A DNA stretch of 64,000 nucleotides, from contig NZ_CP128540.1 in NCBI RefSeq assembly GCF_021283545.2, positions 3,445,501 to 3,509,500 of the forward strand. The letters are read 5' to 3'. Both the position numbers and the translations under genes were made by a program. The notes under the pieces are model-generated. The model had not been told where the DNA came from. It made no database searches and worked only from the letters and a program-made list of their open reading frames with translations. Origin of the DNA: Pseudomonas alloputida (GTDB lineage Bacteria; Pseudomonadota; Gammaproteobacteria; Pseudomonadales; Pseudomonadaceae). This document shows, piece after piece, positions 43,641 through 53,649 of this stretch; within the stretch, counting starts at the first letter, position 1, and each line of letters starts with the position of its first letter.

Positions 43641-44558
43641 GTGTCACTCACCCTGCGCCAGGTCCGCTACTTCGTTGCCACCGCTGAAATCGGCCAGATC
43701 TCGCAAGCGGCGATCCACCTGAACATCTCCCAGTCGGCAGTCACTACGGCCATCAAGGAGCTGGAAGCGATGCTCGGCGTGCTGTTGTTCCAGCGCTCGG
43801 CCCAAGGCATGAGCCTGACCGAAGCCGGCCGGCACTTCTTGAACCGTGCCTACGTCATCCTGCGCAGTGTCGACGATGCGTTGAACAGCCCGCTTCCGGA
43901 CGTGCGTGCCAGTGGCCTGTTGCGCCTGGCGGCGAGTTACACGGTGATCGGCTACTTCCTGCCGCACCACTTGCAGCGCCTGGAGCACTGGCATCCGGGC
44001 GTGACACTGGAGCTGTACGAGCAGGAGCGCAGCGCCATCGAGCAAGGCCTGCTGGAGGGGCGTTTCGACATGGCGGTGGTGCTCACCGCCAACCTCACCC
44101 ACCCCGACATCGTCTCGGAAACCCTGTTCAACTCCGAGCGCCGGCTGTGGCTGCCCGGGCATCACCCACTGTGCGAGCGATCGGCCGTGAGCCTGGCCGA
44201 GGTGGCCTGTGAGCCGTTCATACTGTTGACCGTGGATGAGGCCGAGCAAAGTGCCATGCGCTACTGGGAGCAGGCCGGGCAACGGCCAAGCGTAAGGGTG
44301 CGCACCAGCTCGGTGGAGGCCGTGCGCAGCATGGTCGCCAATGGCAGCGGAGTGGCGATCCTGTCGGACCTGGTGCACCGGCCGTGGTCGCTGGAGGGCA
44401 AGCGCATCGAGACGGTGACCATCAGCGACCCGGTCACGCCGATGAGCGTGGGGTTGGCCTGGCACCGGGAACGGGCATTCAGCCCGGCGATGCAGGCGGT
44501 GCGCAATTACTTCCATGATGCGTTTCTGGCACCGCAGCAGTTGTCGGCCCGGCGCTGA
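43641..44558 (+). CDS. LysR-family regulator, probable controller of pxpABC
   Basis: A 305-residue LysR regulator. Its DNA-binding domain reads LTLRQVRYFVATAEIGQISQ, with LNISQSAVTTAIKELEAMLG as the helix-turn-helix, then LLFQRSAQGMSLTEAG. The effector domain follows from about residue 90. The start is GTG at 43641, preceded by GGGAG at the right distance. The divergent pxpA operon and the repeats between make 5-oxoproline or a related compound a plausible effector. Confidence 0.87.
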   Translation: MSLTLRQVRYFVATAEIGQISQAAIHLNISQSAVTTAIKELEAMLGVLLFQRSAQGMSLTEAGRHFLNRAYVILRSVDDALNSPLPDVRASGLLRLAASYTVIGYFLPHHLQRLEHWHPGVTLELYEQERSAIEQGLLEGRFDMAVVLTANLTHPDIVSETLFNSERRLWLPGHHPLCERSAVSLAEVACEPFILLTVDEAEQSAMRYWEQAGQRPSVRVRTSSVEAVRSMVANGSGVAILSDLVHRPWSLEGKRIETVTISDPVTPMSVGLAWHRERAFSPAMQAVRNYFHDAFLAPQQLSARR

Positions 44559-44574
44559 TCCTGCCTTTGCAGGC

Positions 44575-44665
44575 CCGGCCTCTTCGCGGGCGCGCCCGCT
44601 CCCACAGGTGCAGCGCAAATCTTCAGCGGTATGTCCGCCTGTGGGAGCGGGCAAGCCCGCGAAGA
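44575..44665. repeat. Inverted pair of P. putida-type REP elements
   Basis: Copy one at 44575-44608 (CCGGCCTCTTCGCGGGCGCG then CCCGCTCCCACAGG) and copy two, inverted, at 44638-44665. The arrangement mirrors that at 24576-24669. Confidence 0.92.
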
Positions 44666-44749
44666 AACCAACACCCATCTTGAGCCGAACGTTCAGGCCG
44701 CAGCGCCGTCATAACCTGAGCCGGTGCCGACACGCAAAGAGGACGCGAA

Positions 44750-46816
44750 ATGACCCAGCCCGACCCGTCATACGTCAAATGGCTCGAAGACCGCGCCATG
44801 CTCAAGGCCTCCCAGGACCGGGCCAGCCTGTACTCAGGCCAGTCGCGCCTGTGGCAGCAACCCTATGCCGAGGCCCAGCCCCGCCGCGCCACCGAAATCG
44901 CCTCGGTGTGGCTGACGGTCTACCCCGACGCCATCATCGCGCCCGAGGGTTGCTCGGTGCTCGGTGCCCTGGCCCACGAAGCGTTGTGGAAGCGCCTGTC
45001 GGAGATCGGCGTACAGGGCCTGCACACCGGCCCGATCAAACTGTCCGGTGGCATCCGCGGCCGCGAACTCACCCCCAGCGTGGACGGCAACTTCGACCGC
45101 ATCAGCTTCGACATCGACCCACTGTACGGCAGCGAGCAGGAACTGATCCAGATGAGCCGCATGGCCGCTGCGCACAATGCCGTGACCATCGACGACCTGA
45201 TCCCCTCGCACACCGGCAAGGGCGCCGACTTCCGCCTGGCCGAGCTCGCCCATGGCCCCTACCCGGGGCTGTACCACATGGTCGAGATCCGCGAAGAAGA
45301 CTGGGCGCTGCTGCCCGAGGTGCCCGCCGGGCGCGATGCGGTCAATCTGCTGCCAGCTCAGTGTGACGAGCTGAAGGCGCGCCATTACATCGTTGGCCAG
45401 CTGCAACGGGTAATCTTCTTCGAGCCGGGCGTGAAGGAAACCGACTGGAGCGCCACGCCGCCGATCACAGGCGTCGACGGCAAGACCCGCCGCTGGGTGT
45501 ACCTGCATTACTTCAAGGAAGGCCAGCCCTCGCTGAACTGGCTGGACCCTACCTTCGCCGCCCAACAGATGATCATTGGTGACGCACTGCACGCGCTGGA
45601 CTGCCTGGGTGCACGCGGCCTGCGCCTGGACGCCAACGGCTTTCTCGGCGTGGAAACCCGCGCCAGCGGCACCGCCTGGTCGGAAAGCCACCCGCTGTCG
45701 CTCGTCGGCAACCAGCTGATCGGTGGCATGATCCGCAAGGCCGGCGGTTTCAGCTTCCAGGAGCTGAACCTGACCCTCGATGACATTGCGCAGATGTCCA
45801 AGGGTGGTGCCGACCTGTCCTACGATTTCATTACCCGGCCGGCCTACCAGCATGCGCTGCTGACGGGCGACACCGAGTTCCTGCGCCTGATGCTCAAGGA
45901 GATGCACGCCTTCGGCATCGACCCGGCCTCGCTCATCCATGCCCTGCAAAACCATGACGAGCTGACCGTGGAGCTGGTGCACTTCTGGACACTGCACGCG
46001 CACGATATGTACCTGTACAAGGGCCAAACCCTGCCTGGCAGCATCCTGCGCGAACATATTCGCGAAGAGATCTACGAACGGCTGTCGGGGGAACATGCGC
46101 CGTACAACCTGCGCTTCGTGACCAACGGCATTGCCTGCACCACCGCCAGCCTGATCGCTGCTGCACTGGGTATTCGCGACCTCGAACAGATTGGTGTAGC
46201 GGATATCGAACTGATCAAGAAGGTGCACCTGCTGCTGGTCATGTACAACGCCATGCAGCCGGGGGTGGTCGCCTTGTCCGGCTGGGACCTGGTCGGTGCC
46301 CTGCCCTTGCCCGCCGAAGCGGTTGCCGAACGCATGCTCGATGGCGATACCCGCTGGATTCACCGGGGCGGCTATGACCTGGCCGGGCTTGACCCACAGG
46401 CAGAGGCTTCTGTGCGGGGCATGCCGCGTGCCCGGGCGCTATACGGCAGCCTGGACAGGCAGCTGGACGAGAGTGATTCATTTGCCTGCAAGGTGAAGAA
46501 ACTGCTGGCTGTGCGCCAGGCCTACGGCATCGCCACCAGCCGTCAGGTGCTGGTACCTGAGGTGAGCAGCCCGGGGCTGCTGGTGATGGTGCATGAGCTG
46601 CCAGCCGGGCGCGGTATCCAGATCACTGCGCTGAACTTCGGCCAGGACGCGATTGCCGAGGAACTGCTGTTGACCGGGTTCACACCTGGGCCGGTGGTCG
46701 ACATGATCAACGAGACGGTCGAAGGCGATTTGACCGAGGACGGGCGCCTGATGGTGAACCTGGACCCGTACGAGGCGCTGTGCCTGCGGATCGTCAACAG
46801 CAGCGGGCATGTTTGA
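44750..46816 (+). CDS. GH13-family glucosyltransferase, trehalose synthase (TreS)-like
   Basis: A 688-residue alpha-amylase-superfamily enzyme. Barrel motifs are present: [14 protein letters not shown], the nucleophile aspartate in [13 protein letters not shown], the acid/base glutamate in FSFQELNL and the transition-state aspartate in [10 protein letters not shown]. Similar pseudomonad proteins are annotated as maltose alpha-D-glucosyltransferase, which interconverts maltose and trehalose. Sequence around the motifs is divergent from classical TreS, and no other trehalose or glycogen gene is next to it, so the true substrate may differ. ATG follows AAGAGGACGCGAA. Confidence 0.75.
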   Translation: MTQPDPSYVKWLEDRAMLKASQDRASLYSGQSRLWQQPYAEAQPRRATEIASVWLTVYPDAIIAPEGCSVLGALAHEALWKRLSEIGVQGLHTGPIKLSGGIRGRELTPSVDGNFDRISFDIDPLYGSEQELIQMSRMAAAHNAVTIDDLIPSHTGKGADFRLAELAHGPYPGLYHMVEIREEDWALLPEVPAGRDAVNLLPAQCDELKARHYIVGQLQRVIFFEPGVKETDWSATPPITGVDGKTRRWVYLHYFKEGQPSLNWLDPTFAAQQMIIGDALHALDCLGARGLRLDANGFLGVETRASGTAWSESHPLSLVGNQLIGGMIRKAGGFSFQELNLTLDDIAQMSKGGADLSYDFITRPAYQHALLTGDTEFLRLMLKEMHAFGIDPASLIHALQNHDELTVELVHFWTLHAHDMYLYKGQTLPGSILREHIREEIYERLSGEHAPYNLRFVTNGIACTTASLIAAALGIRDLEQIGVADIELIKKVHLLLVMYNAMQPGVVALSGWDLVGALPLPAEAVAERMLDGDTRWIHRGGYDLAGLDPQAEASVRGMPRARALYGSLDRQLDESDSFACKVKKLLAVRQAYGIATSRQVLVPEVSSPGLLVMVHELPAGRGIQITALNFGQDAIAEELLLTGFTPGPVVDMINETVEGDLTEDGRLMVNLDPYEALCLRIVNSSGHV

Positions 46817-46988
46817 ATCTGGCGTGGCCATGCCGTCGCAAACCGGTTTCGCCCACAAGCACGCCGCCTGCCCCGCGCAGGCGCCAGACTCGCAAGCCGG
46901 CTTGCCAGCCAGGAAGCCTGGTCTTGCATTTACTGCGCTACGGGCATAGCGTTCGGAAGTTTTCTTTTCCGTGCCCAGGAGCAACTCC

Positions 46989-47618
46989 ATGTACACCGGC
47001 ATCGTCCAGGCCGTCCGCCCTCTGCTTGATGTGACCACCTACCCGGGCCACAACCAGTTCACCATCGACCTCACCCCGGAACTGCTCGACGAGCTGAAAA
47101 TCGGTGCCAGCGTCAGTGTCGAAGGTACCTGCCTGTCCGTGACCGAAATCGACGGCAGCCAAGTCAGGTTCGACGCCATGACCGCTACCCTCGAGCGCAC
47201 CAATCTGAGCAGCTTCAAGCCTGGCCGGAGCGTGAACATCGAACGTTCGGCGAAGATGAACGCCGAAGTCGGCGGCCACCTGATGGCCGGCCACATCGCC
47301 ACCACCGCCGAGATCGTCGAGCTGTCGATCAAGGAAACCGGCGCCTTCATCAAGTTCCGCATGCCGCCGCAATGGGGCAAGTACGTGTTCCCGCGTGGTT
47401 TCATCGGGGTCAATGGCTGCAGCCTGACGGTCGCTGATGTGGAGGACAACGTGATCACCATCAACCTGATCCCGGAAACCCTGCGTCAGACCACCTTCGC
47501 CAGCTACCACCCAGGTGAGCTGCTCAACATCGAGGTCGACCATCAGACCATGGTGCTGGTCGATGTGGTAGAGCGCACCATCAAAGGTACCCTGGCCCGC
47601 GAAAACCTGCTGCCCTGA
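46989..47618 (+). CDS. Riboflavin synthase alpha subunit
   Basis: A 209-residue protein with two lumazine-binding repeats. Repeat 1 begins MYTGIVQAVRPLLDV and holds VEGTCLSVTEI; repeat 2 has GGHLMAGHIATTAEI and RGFIGVNGCSLTVADV. It catalyses the dismutation of 6,7-dimethyl-8-ribityllumazine to riboflavin. It stands away from other rib genes and has no FMN riboswitch upstream, so it may be a second copy next to a ribE in the rib operon. The YoaK-type gene follows ten bases downstream. Confidence 0.88.
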   Translation: MYTGIVQAVRPLLDVTTYPGHNQFTIDLTPELLDELKIGASVSVEGTCLSVTEIDGSQVRFDAMTATLERTNLSSFKPGRSVNIERSAKMNAEVGGHLMAGHIATTAEIVELSIKETGAFIKFRMPPQWGKYVFPRGFIGVNGCSLTVADVEDNVITINLIPETLRQTTFASYHPGELLNIEVDHQTMVLVDVVERTIKGTLARENLLP

Positions 47619-47627
47619 GGCCTGCAC

Positions 47628-48329
47628 ATGCTCCCTAACGCCCTCCCCGCGCGCTCAGCCAGGCGTTTGCGCCTGCAGGTAATGCGTGGTCGCGTCGGCC
47701 TCGGCCTGGTCGCCGCCCTGTCGGTGCTGGCCGGCATGACCGATGCCATCGGCTTGCTGGCACTGGGCGATTTCGTGTCGTTCATGAGTGGTAACACCAC
47801 ACGCCTGGCGGTGGCCATCAGTGAAGCTGACCTGGCCCTTGTGCTACGCCTCAGTGGCGCCGTACTGGGTTTCGTCGCGGGCAATGCGCTGGGTGTTCTC
47901 CTGGCTCACGGATTGCGCCGTCGAGCCTGGCCGGTGCTGTTGGTGGTTGCCGCACTGCTGGCTTTCGCCGCAGCGTGGCCGTTGCCGGCCACCTTCCCTG
48001 CGCTGTTGGCGGCCACGCTGGCCATGGGCATGATCAATGCGGTCGTGGAACAGGTGAATGGCCTGCCCATCGGCCTGACTTACGTAACGGGCGCCCTGTC
48101 GCGTTTCGGCCGCGGCCTGGGGCGTTGGCTGCTGGGCGAGCGGCGCAACGGCTGGCGGGTGCAGTTGGTGCCTTGGGCCGGCATGTTGCTGGGCGCCGCG
48201 CTCGGCGCCTGGTTGCAACAACACCTGGGCCTGCAGGCGCTGGCCGGCAGCTGTGCGCTGGCCTGCGTGCTGGCGCTGATATCGCGGTTCATTCCGCGGT
48301 CCTGGCAGCGTGGCTACATGCCGCGCTGA
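47628..48329 (+). CDS. YoaK/DUF1275-family membrane protein
   Basis: A 233-residue protein with six or seven predicted membrane helices. The family signatures VLAGMTDAIGLLALGDFVSFMSGNTTRLAVAI (read in two parts) and PIGLTYVTGALSRFGRGLG are clear. Its function is not established. It starts nine bases after the riboflavin synthase stop, with TGAGG as ribosome site, and so is probably co-transcribed. Its stop abuts the convergent proP stop. Confidence 0.85.
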   Translation: MLPNALPARSARRLRLQVMRGRVGLGLVAALSVLAGMTDAIGLLALGDFVSFMSGNTTRLAVAISEADLALVLRLSGAVLGFVAGNALGVLLAHGLRRRAWPVLLVVAALLAFAAAWPLPATFPALLAATLAMGMINAVVEQVNGLPIGLTYVTGALSRFGRGLGRWLLGERRNGWRVQLVPWAGMLLGAALGAWLQQHLGLQALAGSCALACVLALISRFIPRSWQRGYMPR

Positions 48330-49832
48330 TCATTCGATGCGCGGGTGCTGCAGTGCCAGTTTCTCGCGCTTGGCTTCCAGCTCGGCGATCTGCGCATCGA
48401 TGTCCTCGATCTTCTGCTCGATGTTGTCGTGGTGCTCCTGTAGCAGTTCACGCGCCTCTTCGATGTCCGATGCCGCGGGTGCCGCGCCGCGCAGGGGCTT
48501 GTTGGCGGTTTCCTTCATGGTCAGGCCGGTGACCAGGCCGACAGCGGCGATCACCATCAGGTAATAGGCCGGCATGTACAGGTCGTTTGTGGTCTCCACC
48601 AGCCACGCAGCGAGGGTTGGGGTAAGGCCGGCGATCAGCACCGAGATGTTGAAAGCGCTGGCCAGGGCGCTGTAACGGATGTGCGTGGGGAACATGGCCG
48701 GCAGCGTCGAGGCCATCACACCGATGAAGAAGTTCAGCAGCACGGCAATGATCAGCAGGCCGGCGAAAATAAGCCCTAGCACCCCACTGTTGATGAGCAT
48801 GAATGCCGGAATGGCCAAGGCCAGCAGGCCGACACTGCCGACAATGATGAACGGCCGTCGGCCAAACTTGTCGCTGAGCAGGCCGATGATCGGCTGCACG
48901 AACAGCATGCCGACCATGATCGCGATGATGATCAGCACGCCATGGTCTTCGCTGTAGTGCAGGTTGTGCGACAGGTAGCTGGGCATGTAGGTAAGCAGCA
49001 TGTAGTAGGTGACATTGGTGGCAATTACCACGCCGATGCAGGTCACCAGGCTGCGCCAGTGCTGGGTGGCCACCTCCTTGAACGACACCTTGGGCCCGGA
49101 CGCCAGGCCTTCACGATCGCCCTGCTCCAGCTTGTCGACGTGCTGCTGGAACGCAGGTGTTTCTTCCAGCGCATGGCGCAGGTAAAGGCCGATGATGCCC
49201 AGCGGCAGGGCCAGGAAGAACGGCAGGCGCCAGCCCCAGTCGAGGAATTTTTCTTCACCCAGCACCGTGGAAATGAGCACCACCACCCCTGCGCCCAGTA
49301 CAAAGCCGGCAATCGAACCGAAATCCAGCCAGCTGCCGAGAAAGCCGCGCTTGCGGTCAGGCGCGTACTCGGCAACGAAAATCGAGGCACCGGTGTATTC
49401 GCCACCCACCGAAAAGCCCTGGGCCATCTTGGCCAGCAGCAACAGGATCGGCGCCCAGATACCAATGCTTGCATAGGACGGTATCAGGCCGATGGCGAAG
49501 GTGCTCAGGGACATGATCACGATGGTCGCGGCGAGGATTTTCTGCCGCCCGAACCTGTCGCCCAAGGCGCCGAAGAACAACCCGCCAAGAGGCCGGATCA
49601 GGAACGGTACCGAGAAGGTGGCCAAGGCCGCGATCATTTGCACGCTGGGGTCGGCGTTGGGGAAAAACACCTTGCCCAAGGCATAAGCGACGAAGCCATA
49701 TACCCCAAAGTCGAACCACTCCATGGCGTTGCCCAGCGCGGCGGCTGTGATCGCCTTCTTCATCTTGGCGTCGTCGACGATGGTGATGTCCTTCAGGCCG
49801 ATTGGCTGGACGCTTTTCTTGCGAGGTTTCAT
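48330..49832 (-). CDS. proP: Osmoprotectant/proton symporter ProP
   Basis: A 500-residue MFS symporter nearly identical in long stretches to E. coli ProP, which also has 500 residues: AMEWFDFGVYGFVAYALGKV, KMAQGFSVGGEYTGASIFVA and FPTHIRYSALASAFN. The C-terminal region (about 455-495, IEEARELLQEHHDNIEQKIE) is the heptad coiled coil that tunes the osmotic activation of ProP. It takes up proline and glycine betaine with protons under hyperosmotic stress. Confidence 0.94.
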   Translation of the reverse strand: MKPRKKSVQPIGLKDITIVDDAKMKKAITAAALGNAMEWFDFGVYGFVAYALGKVFFPNADPSVQMIAALATFSVPFLIRPLGGLFFGALGDRFGRQKILAATIVIMSLSTFAIGLIPSYASIGIWAPILLLLAKMAQGFSVGGEYTGASIFVAEYAPDRKRGFLGSWLDFGSIAGFVLGAGVVVLISTVLGEEKFLDWGWRLPFFLALPLGIIGLYLRHALEETPAFQQHVDKLEQGDREGLASGPKVSFKEVATQHWRSLVTCIGVVIATNVTYYMLLTYMPSYLSHNLHYSEDHGVLIIIAIMVGMLFVQPIIGLLSDKFGRRPFIIVGSVGLLALAIPAFMLINSGVLGLIFAGLLIIAVLLNFFIGVMASTLPAMFPTHIRYSALASAFNISVLIAGLTPTLAAWLVETTNDLYMPAYYLMVIAAVGLVTGLTMKETANKPLRGAAPAASDIEEARELLQEHHDNIEQKIEDIDAQIAELEAKREKLALQHPRIE

Positions 49833-49946
49833 ACCCGTATCCCTGTCGATGAATGCTCTAAGGGATCAGATACAACAGGACACTAAATAATTCAGCGCTT
49901 ACTGTTTTTTTGTGCGTTTGCGGCACCACCCAACGGCGCACAAAGA

Positions 49947-49972
49947 AAAGCCGCTGCAATGGCAGCGGCTTT
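49947..49972 (-). terminator. Terminator after hemB
   Basis: AAAGCCGCTGC and GCAGCGGCTTT form an 11-base perfect stem. Read on the minus strand it ends with a TTTTCTTT tail, placed 18 bases after the hemB stop. Confidence 0.9.
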
Positions 49973-49990
49973 CATGACCAAGGCCTGGCT

Positions 49991-50965
49991 TCAGATACCT
50001 TCGCGCGCCAGGTCCATGGCGAAGTAGGTCAGGATCAGGTCTGCACCAGCACGCTTGATTGCGCCAATGCTTTCGCGCACCACCCGGCCTTCGTCGATGG
50101 CACCGGCCAGGCCACCGAACTTGATCATCGCATACTCGCCACTCACCTGGTACGCCGCCAGTGGCAGGCGCGAAGCGGCGCGGATGTCGGCGATCACATC
50201 AAGGTACGCACCGGCCGGCTTGACCATCAGCACGTCCGCCCCTTCCTGCTCGTCGAGCAGCGACTCACGCACCGCTTCGCGGCGGTTCATCGGGTTCATC
50301 TGGTAGCTTTTGCGGTCGCCCTTCAGTGCGGTGCCGCCGGCCTCACGGAACGGGCCATACAACGACGAGGCGAACTTGGTCGAGTAGGCCATGATCGCGG
50401 TGTCGTGGAAGCCGGCACCGTCCAAGGCACTGCGGATAGCCTGCACCTGGCCGTCCATCGCCGCCGAGGGGGCAATGAAGTCGGCACCGGCAGCAGCGGC
50501 AATGACTGCCTGCTTGCCCAGGTTGGCCAGGGTGGCGTCGTTGTCCACGCCATGGTCATGCAGCACGCCGCAGTGGCCGTGGCTGGTGTATTCGCAGAAG
50601 CAGGTGTCGGACATCACCACCATTTCCGGCACGGTGTCCTTGCAGATACGCGACATCCGCGCAACCAGGCCGTTTTCGTTCCAGGTGTCGCTGCCATCGG
50701 CATCCAGGTGGTGCGATACGCCAAAGGTCATCACCGACTTGATACCGGCGCGGGCATAGCGCTCGATTTCCTGGGCCAGCAGCTTCTCGGGGATACGGTT
50801 GACACCGGGCATACTGGTGATCGGCACGAAATCATCGATGCCCTCTTCGACGAAGATCGGCAGGATCAGGTCTTCAAGGCGGAACTCGGTTTCCTGGAAG
50901 ATCGTGCGCAGGGACTCGTTCTGCCGCAGACGGCGGGGACGAACGGAGGGGAATTGGTTGGACAT
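49991..50965 (-). CDS. hemB: Delta-aminolevulinic acid dehydratase (porphobilinogen synthase)
   Basis: A 324-residue HemB. The catalytic-metal segment [14 protein letters not shown] carries the zinc-type cysteines; the two active-site lysines lie in [16 protein letters not shown] and [13 protein letters not shown]. It joins two 5-aminolevulinate molecules to porphobilinogen in haem synthesis. It stands alone, with its own terminator. Confidence 0.96.
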   Translation of the reverse strand: MSNQFPSVRPRRLRQNESLRTIFQETEFRLEDLILPIFVEEGIDDFVPITSMPGVNRIPEKLLAQEIERYARAGIKSVMTFGVSHHLDADGSDTWNENGLVARMSRICKDTVPEMVVMSDTCFCEYTSHGHCGVLHDHGVDNDATLANLGKQAVIAAAAGADFIAPSAAMDGQVQAIRSALDGAGFHDTAIMAYSTKFASSLYGPFREAGGTALKGDRKSYQMNPMNRREAVRESLLDEQEGADVLMVKPAGAYLDVIADIRAASRLPLAAYQVSGEYAMIKFGGLAGAIDEGRVVRESIGAIKRAGADLILTYFAMDLAREGI

Positions 50966-51082
50966 GACAGCTCCAGGGAATTTGAACGGCGTATACCTTA
51001 TGCCTGTCGCGCGCCAGTGAAAAGGCTAAATGACGAGAATGTGTCTTGCGTCAATGGCAACGGCCGTGGTTTGCCTGTGTTG

Positions 51083-51112
51083 GCCTCTTCGCGGGTAACC
51101 CCGCGAAGAGGC
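51083..51112. repeat. REP-derived perfect hairpin
   Basis: GCCTCTTCGCGGG and CCCGCGAAGAGGC form a 13-base perfect stem with a TAAC loop. The core is the REP sequence lacking the CTCCCACAGG part. It lies downstream of the RIO-kinase gene and upstream of hemB, and may end the former. Confidence 0.8.
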
Positions 51113-51126
51113 GGTACAGGAATAAA

Positions 51127-52020
51127 CTACTGCAGCCAGGGCGGCGTTACCTCCTCTGCCTTGGCCGGCCCATGCTCGGCCTCGGCGCGTGCTGCACGGC
51201 GACGAGCGTCGTCCATCCGGGCGGCGTCGATCTCACGCATCACCCCGGTTATATCAGCTTCATGTTCGTCATCCTCGAACACCCCGGTCAACGGGCTGTC
51301 GGGCAACAACTCGCCGGCCTCGTACAACGCCCACATCTCCTGCGCATAGCGGGTGCTTTTCAGCTCCGGGGCAAAGCGCCCGAAATAGTGGGCCATGTTG
51401 TCCACATCGCGCTGCAGCATGCTGAAGGCATGGTTGTTGGCGGCTGCATCCACTGCCTGCGGCAGGTCGATGATCACCGGCCCGTCCGGGCCGAGCAGCA
51501 CGTTGAACTCGGACAGGTCGCCATGCACCATTCCGGCGCACAGCATCAGCACGACCTGGCGAATGACGAAGGCGTGGAACGCGCGGGCATCCTCCGCTTC
51601 GAGGTGTACGTCGTTCAGCCGCGGGGCCGCATCGCCATCGGCATCGGTGACCAGCTCCATCAGGAGCACGCCGTCCTGGAAGTCGTAAGGCTTGGGCACC
51701 CTCACACCTGCGGCGGCCAAACGGAACAGCGCTGCCACTTCGGCGTTCTGCCAGGCATCTTCGGCTTCTTTGCGGCCGTACTTGCTGCCCTTGGCCATGG
51801 CCCGGGCCTGACGGCTGTTGCGTACCTTGCGGCCCTCCTGGTATTCGGCGGCCTGGCGGAAACTGCGCTTGTTGGCTTCTTTATAGACCTTGGCGCAGCG
51901 TACCTCGCTGCCACAGCGCACCACGTACACAGCGGCTTCCTTGCCACTCATCAACGGCCGTAGTACTTCGTCGACAAGGCCGTCTTCGATCAACGGTTCG
52001 ATTCTTTTAGGTGTCTTCAT
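51127..52020 (-). CDS. RIO1-family serine protein kinase
   Basis: A 297-residue RIO-type kinase. The ATP-binding region GKEAAVYVVRCG with the lysine in CAKVYKEANKRSF, the catalytic loop MVHGDLSEFNVLL with Asp and Asn, and the metal-binding VIIDLPQAVD are all intact. The C-terminal tail is charged. Bacterial RIO kinases are linked to stress and ribosome biology but their targets are mostly unknown. Confidence 0.87.
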   Translation of the reverse strand: MKTPKRIEPLIEDGLVDEVLRPLMSGKEAAVYVVRCGSEVRCAKVYKEANKRSFRQAAEYQEGRKVRNSRQARAMAKGSKYGRKEAEDAWQNAEVAALFRLAAAGVRVPKPYDFQDGVLLMELVTDADGDAAPRLNDVHLEAEDARAFHAFVIRQVVLMLCAGMVHGDLSEFNVLLGPDGPVIIDLPQAVDAAANNHAFSMLQRDVDNMAHYFGRFAPELKSTRYAQEMWALYEAGELLPDSPLTGVFEDDEHEADITGVMREIDAARMDDARRRAARAEAEHGPAKAEEVTPPWLQ

Positions 52021-52107
52021 CAGGCTGCGTTCAGGGTCCTGGCTTTGTTGGCGGACATCCTCTCACAGCCTGATGCGACTTGCTCGTCTGTCTTCAGGCC
52101 GGACGAA

Positions 52108-53499
52108 TCAGGCGCCCTGCCCTACGCCAGCCACGGCCCCGCCGCGCGCCCGGCGCCGGGTCACCAGCACCCCCGAGCACACCACCAACACCGCCAGCAC
52201 CATCGTCGAGACCACTTCCAGGCGATGATCCGGGCGGAACAGCATCAATACCAGTACGCCGCTGATGAACAGGATCACGCCCCAGGTCAGCCACGGGAAC
52301 AGCCACATGCGATAACCCAGTGTCTTGCCCTGTGCCGTCAGGCGCTGGCGCAGGCGCAGCTGGGAAATGGCGATGACCAGATACACCAGCAAGGCAATGG
52401 CGCCGGAGCTTGCCATGAGGAAGCCAAACACCTTGGCCGGCACCAGGTAGTTGGCGATCACCGCCAGGAATGCAGCCCCAGTCGACAACAAGACTGCCAC
52501 CACGGGTGTACCACTGCGGCTGGTTATCTGGGCACAGGCCGGGGCATCACCCCGGCGGCTAAGCGAATAGACCATGCGCGAGGCGGTGTACAGCGACGAG
52601 TTGAGGCAGCTGGTCACCGACGTCAGCACCACGAAGTCGATGATGGCCTTGGCATTTGGCACGCCGAGGGTGTCCAGCACCGTGACATAAGAGCCTTCGG
52701 TCGCCAGGCGTGGGTCGGTCCACGGTACCAATGCGATGACGATGAAGATCGACAGGATGTAGAACAGCGTTATCCGCCAGATCACCGAATTGGTGGCCTT
52801 GGAAATATGCTTGCCCGCCTCGTCGGACTCAGCCGCAGCAATGGTCACCACCTCGGCCCCGAGGAACGAGAACATGGTGATCAGCATCGCGCTCAGCACC
52901 GCACCAAAGCCGTTGGGCATGAAGCCCCCCGTATCCCACAGGCGCGAGACGCCGCTGACGCCGGCCCCCGGCAACAGGCCGAAAATGGCGCAAACACCCA
53001 GGGCGATGAAGCTGACGATGGCCACCACCTTGACCAGTGCCAGCCAAAACTCGAACTCACCGTAATTCTTCACGCTGAACAGGTTGGTGGCCGTCAGCAG
53101 CAACGTGATCACCAACGACAACACCCAGATCTCCAGCTGCGGGACCCAGGAGTTGATGATGGTAGCGGCGATATTGGCCTCGATCGGAATGATCAGCACC
53201 CAGAACCACCAGTACAGCCAACCGATGGTGTAACCGGCCCATTTGCCGATGGCGAGGTCAGCGTAGGTTGAAAACGAGCCGGTGTCCGGGGAGGCCACAG
53301 CCATTTCAGCCAGCATGCGCATCACCAGCACCACCAGGCCGCCCGCCAGGATATAGGCCAGGATGGTGGCAGGCCCCGCTTCGGCGATGGCGCGGCCAGA
53401 GCCGACAAACAGCCCGGCGCCGATCACGCCGGCAATGGACAGCATGGTGACATGCCGTGATTTCAATCCATGACTCAAATTGTTCTTGTGGGTTTGCAT
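52108..53499 (-). CDS. gabP: Amino acid permease, GabP type
   Basis: A 463-residue APC-superfamily permease with about 12 helices. It begins with LKSRHVTMLSIAGVIGAGLF, the family's helix 1 motif, and has FSFLGAEVVTIAAAES in helix 6. It resembles GABA permeases. In E. coli csiD-lhgO-gabDTP form one regulon; here it lies behind csiD and lhgO on the same strand, with a terminator between lhgO and gabP. Substrate could also be 5-aminovalerate or another lysine-breakdown product. Confidence 0.85.
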   Translation of the reverse strand: MQTHKNNLSHGLKSRHVTMLSIAGVIGAGLFVGSGRAIAEAGPATILAYILAGGLVVLVMRMLAEMAVASPDTGSFSTYADLAIGKWAGYTIGWLYWWFWVLIIPIEANIAATIINSWVPQLEIWVLSLVITLLLTATNLFSVKNYGEFEFWLALVKVVAIVSFIALGVCAIFGLLPGAGVSGVSRLWDTGGFMPNGFGAVLSAMLITMFSFLGAEVVTIAAAESDEAGKHISKATNSVIWRITLFYILSIFIVIALVPWTDPRLATEGSYVTVLDTLGVPNAKAIIDFVVLTSVTSCLNSSLYTASRMVYSLSRRGDAPACAQITSRSGTPVVAVLLSTGAAFLAVIANYLVPAKVFGFLMASSGAIALLVYLVIAISQLRLRQRLTAQGKTLGYRMWLFPWLTWGVILFISGVLVLMLFRPDHRLEVVSTMVLAVLVVCSGVLVTRRRARGGAVAGVGQGA

Positions 53500-53568
53500 G
53501 GCGCTACCTTGTTGTTTTTGTCATGCCCACGCAGGGGCCGCCGGCTGCACGTCACCGACGCAGGCGCG

Positions 53569-53605
53569 AAAAAGCCCGCCCTGCCCTGAATGGTGAGCAG
53601 GGCAG
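53569..53605 (-). terminator. Terminator between lhgO and gabP
   Basis: On the minus strand CTGCCCTG and CAGGGCAG pair perfectly with a nine-base loop, followed by GGCGGGCTTTTTCG. It separates lhgO from gabP, so gabP depends on read-through or its own promoter. Confidence 0.8.
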
Positions 53606-53649
53606 TACGGGTTGAGTAAAACGAAACCGCAGAAGGTGTTACCCGGCTG

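Noticed and set aside
46817..46988. Possible FMN riboswitch before the riboflavin synthase gene
   Set aside because: The conserved RFN boxes (AGGGGCGG and GTCCCCACCGGCGG types) are absent; only unrelated small hairpins are seen.
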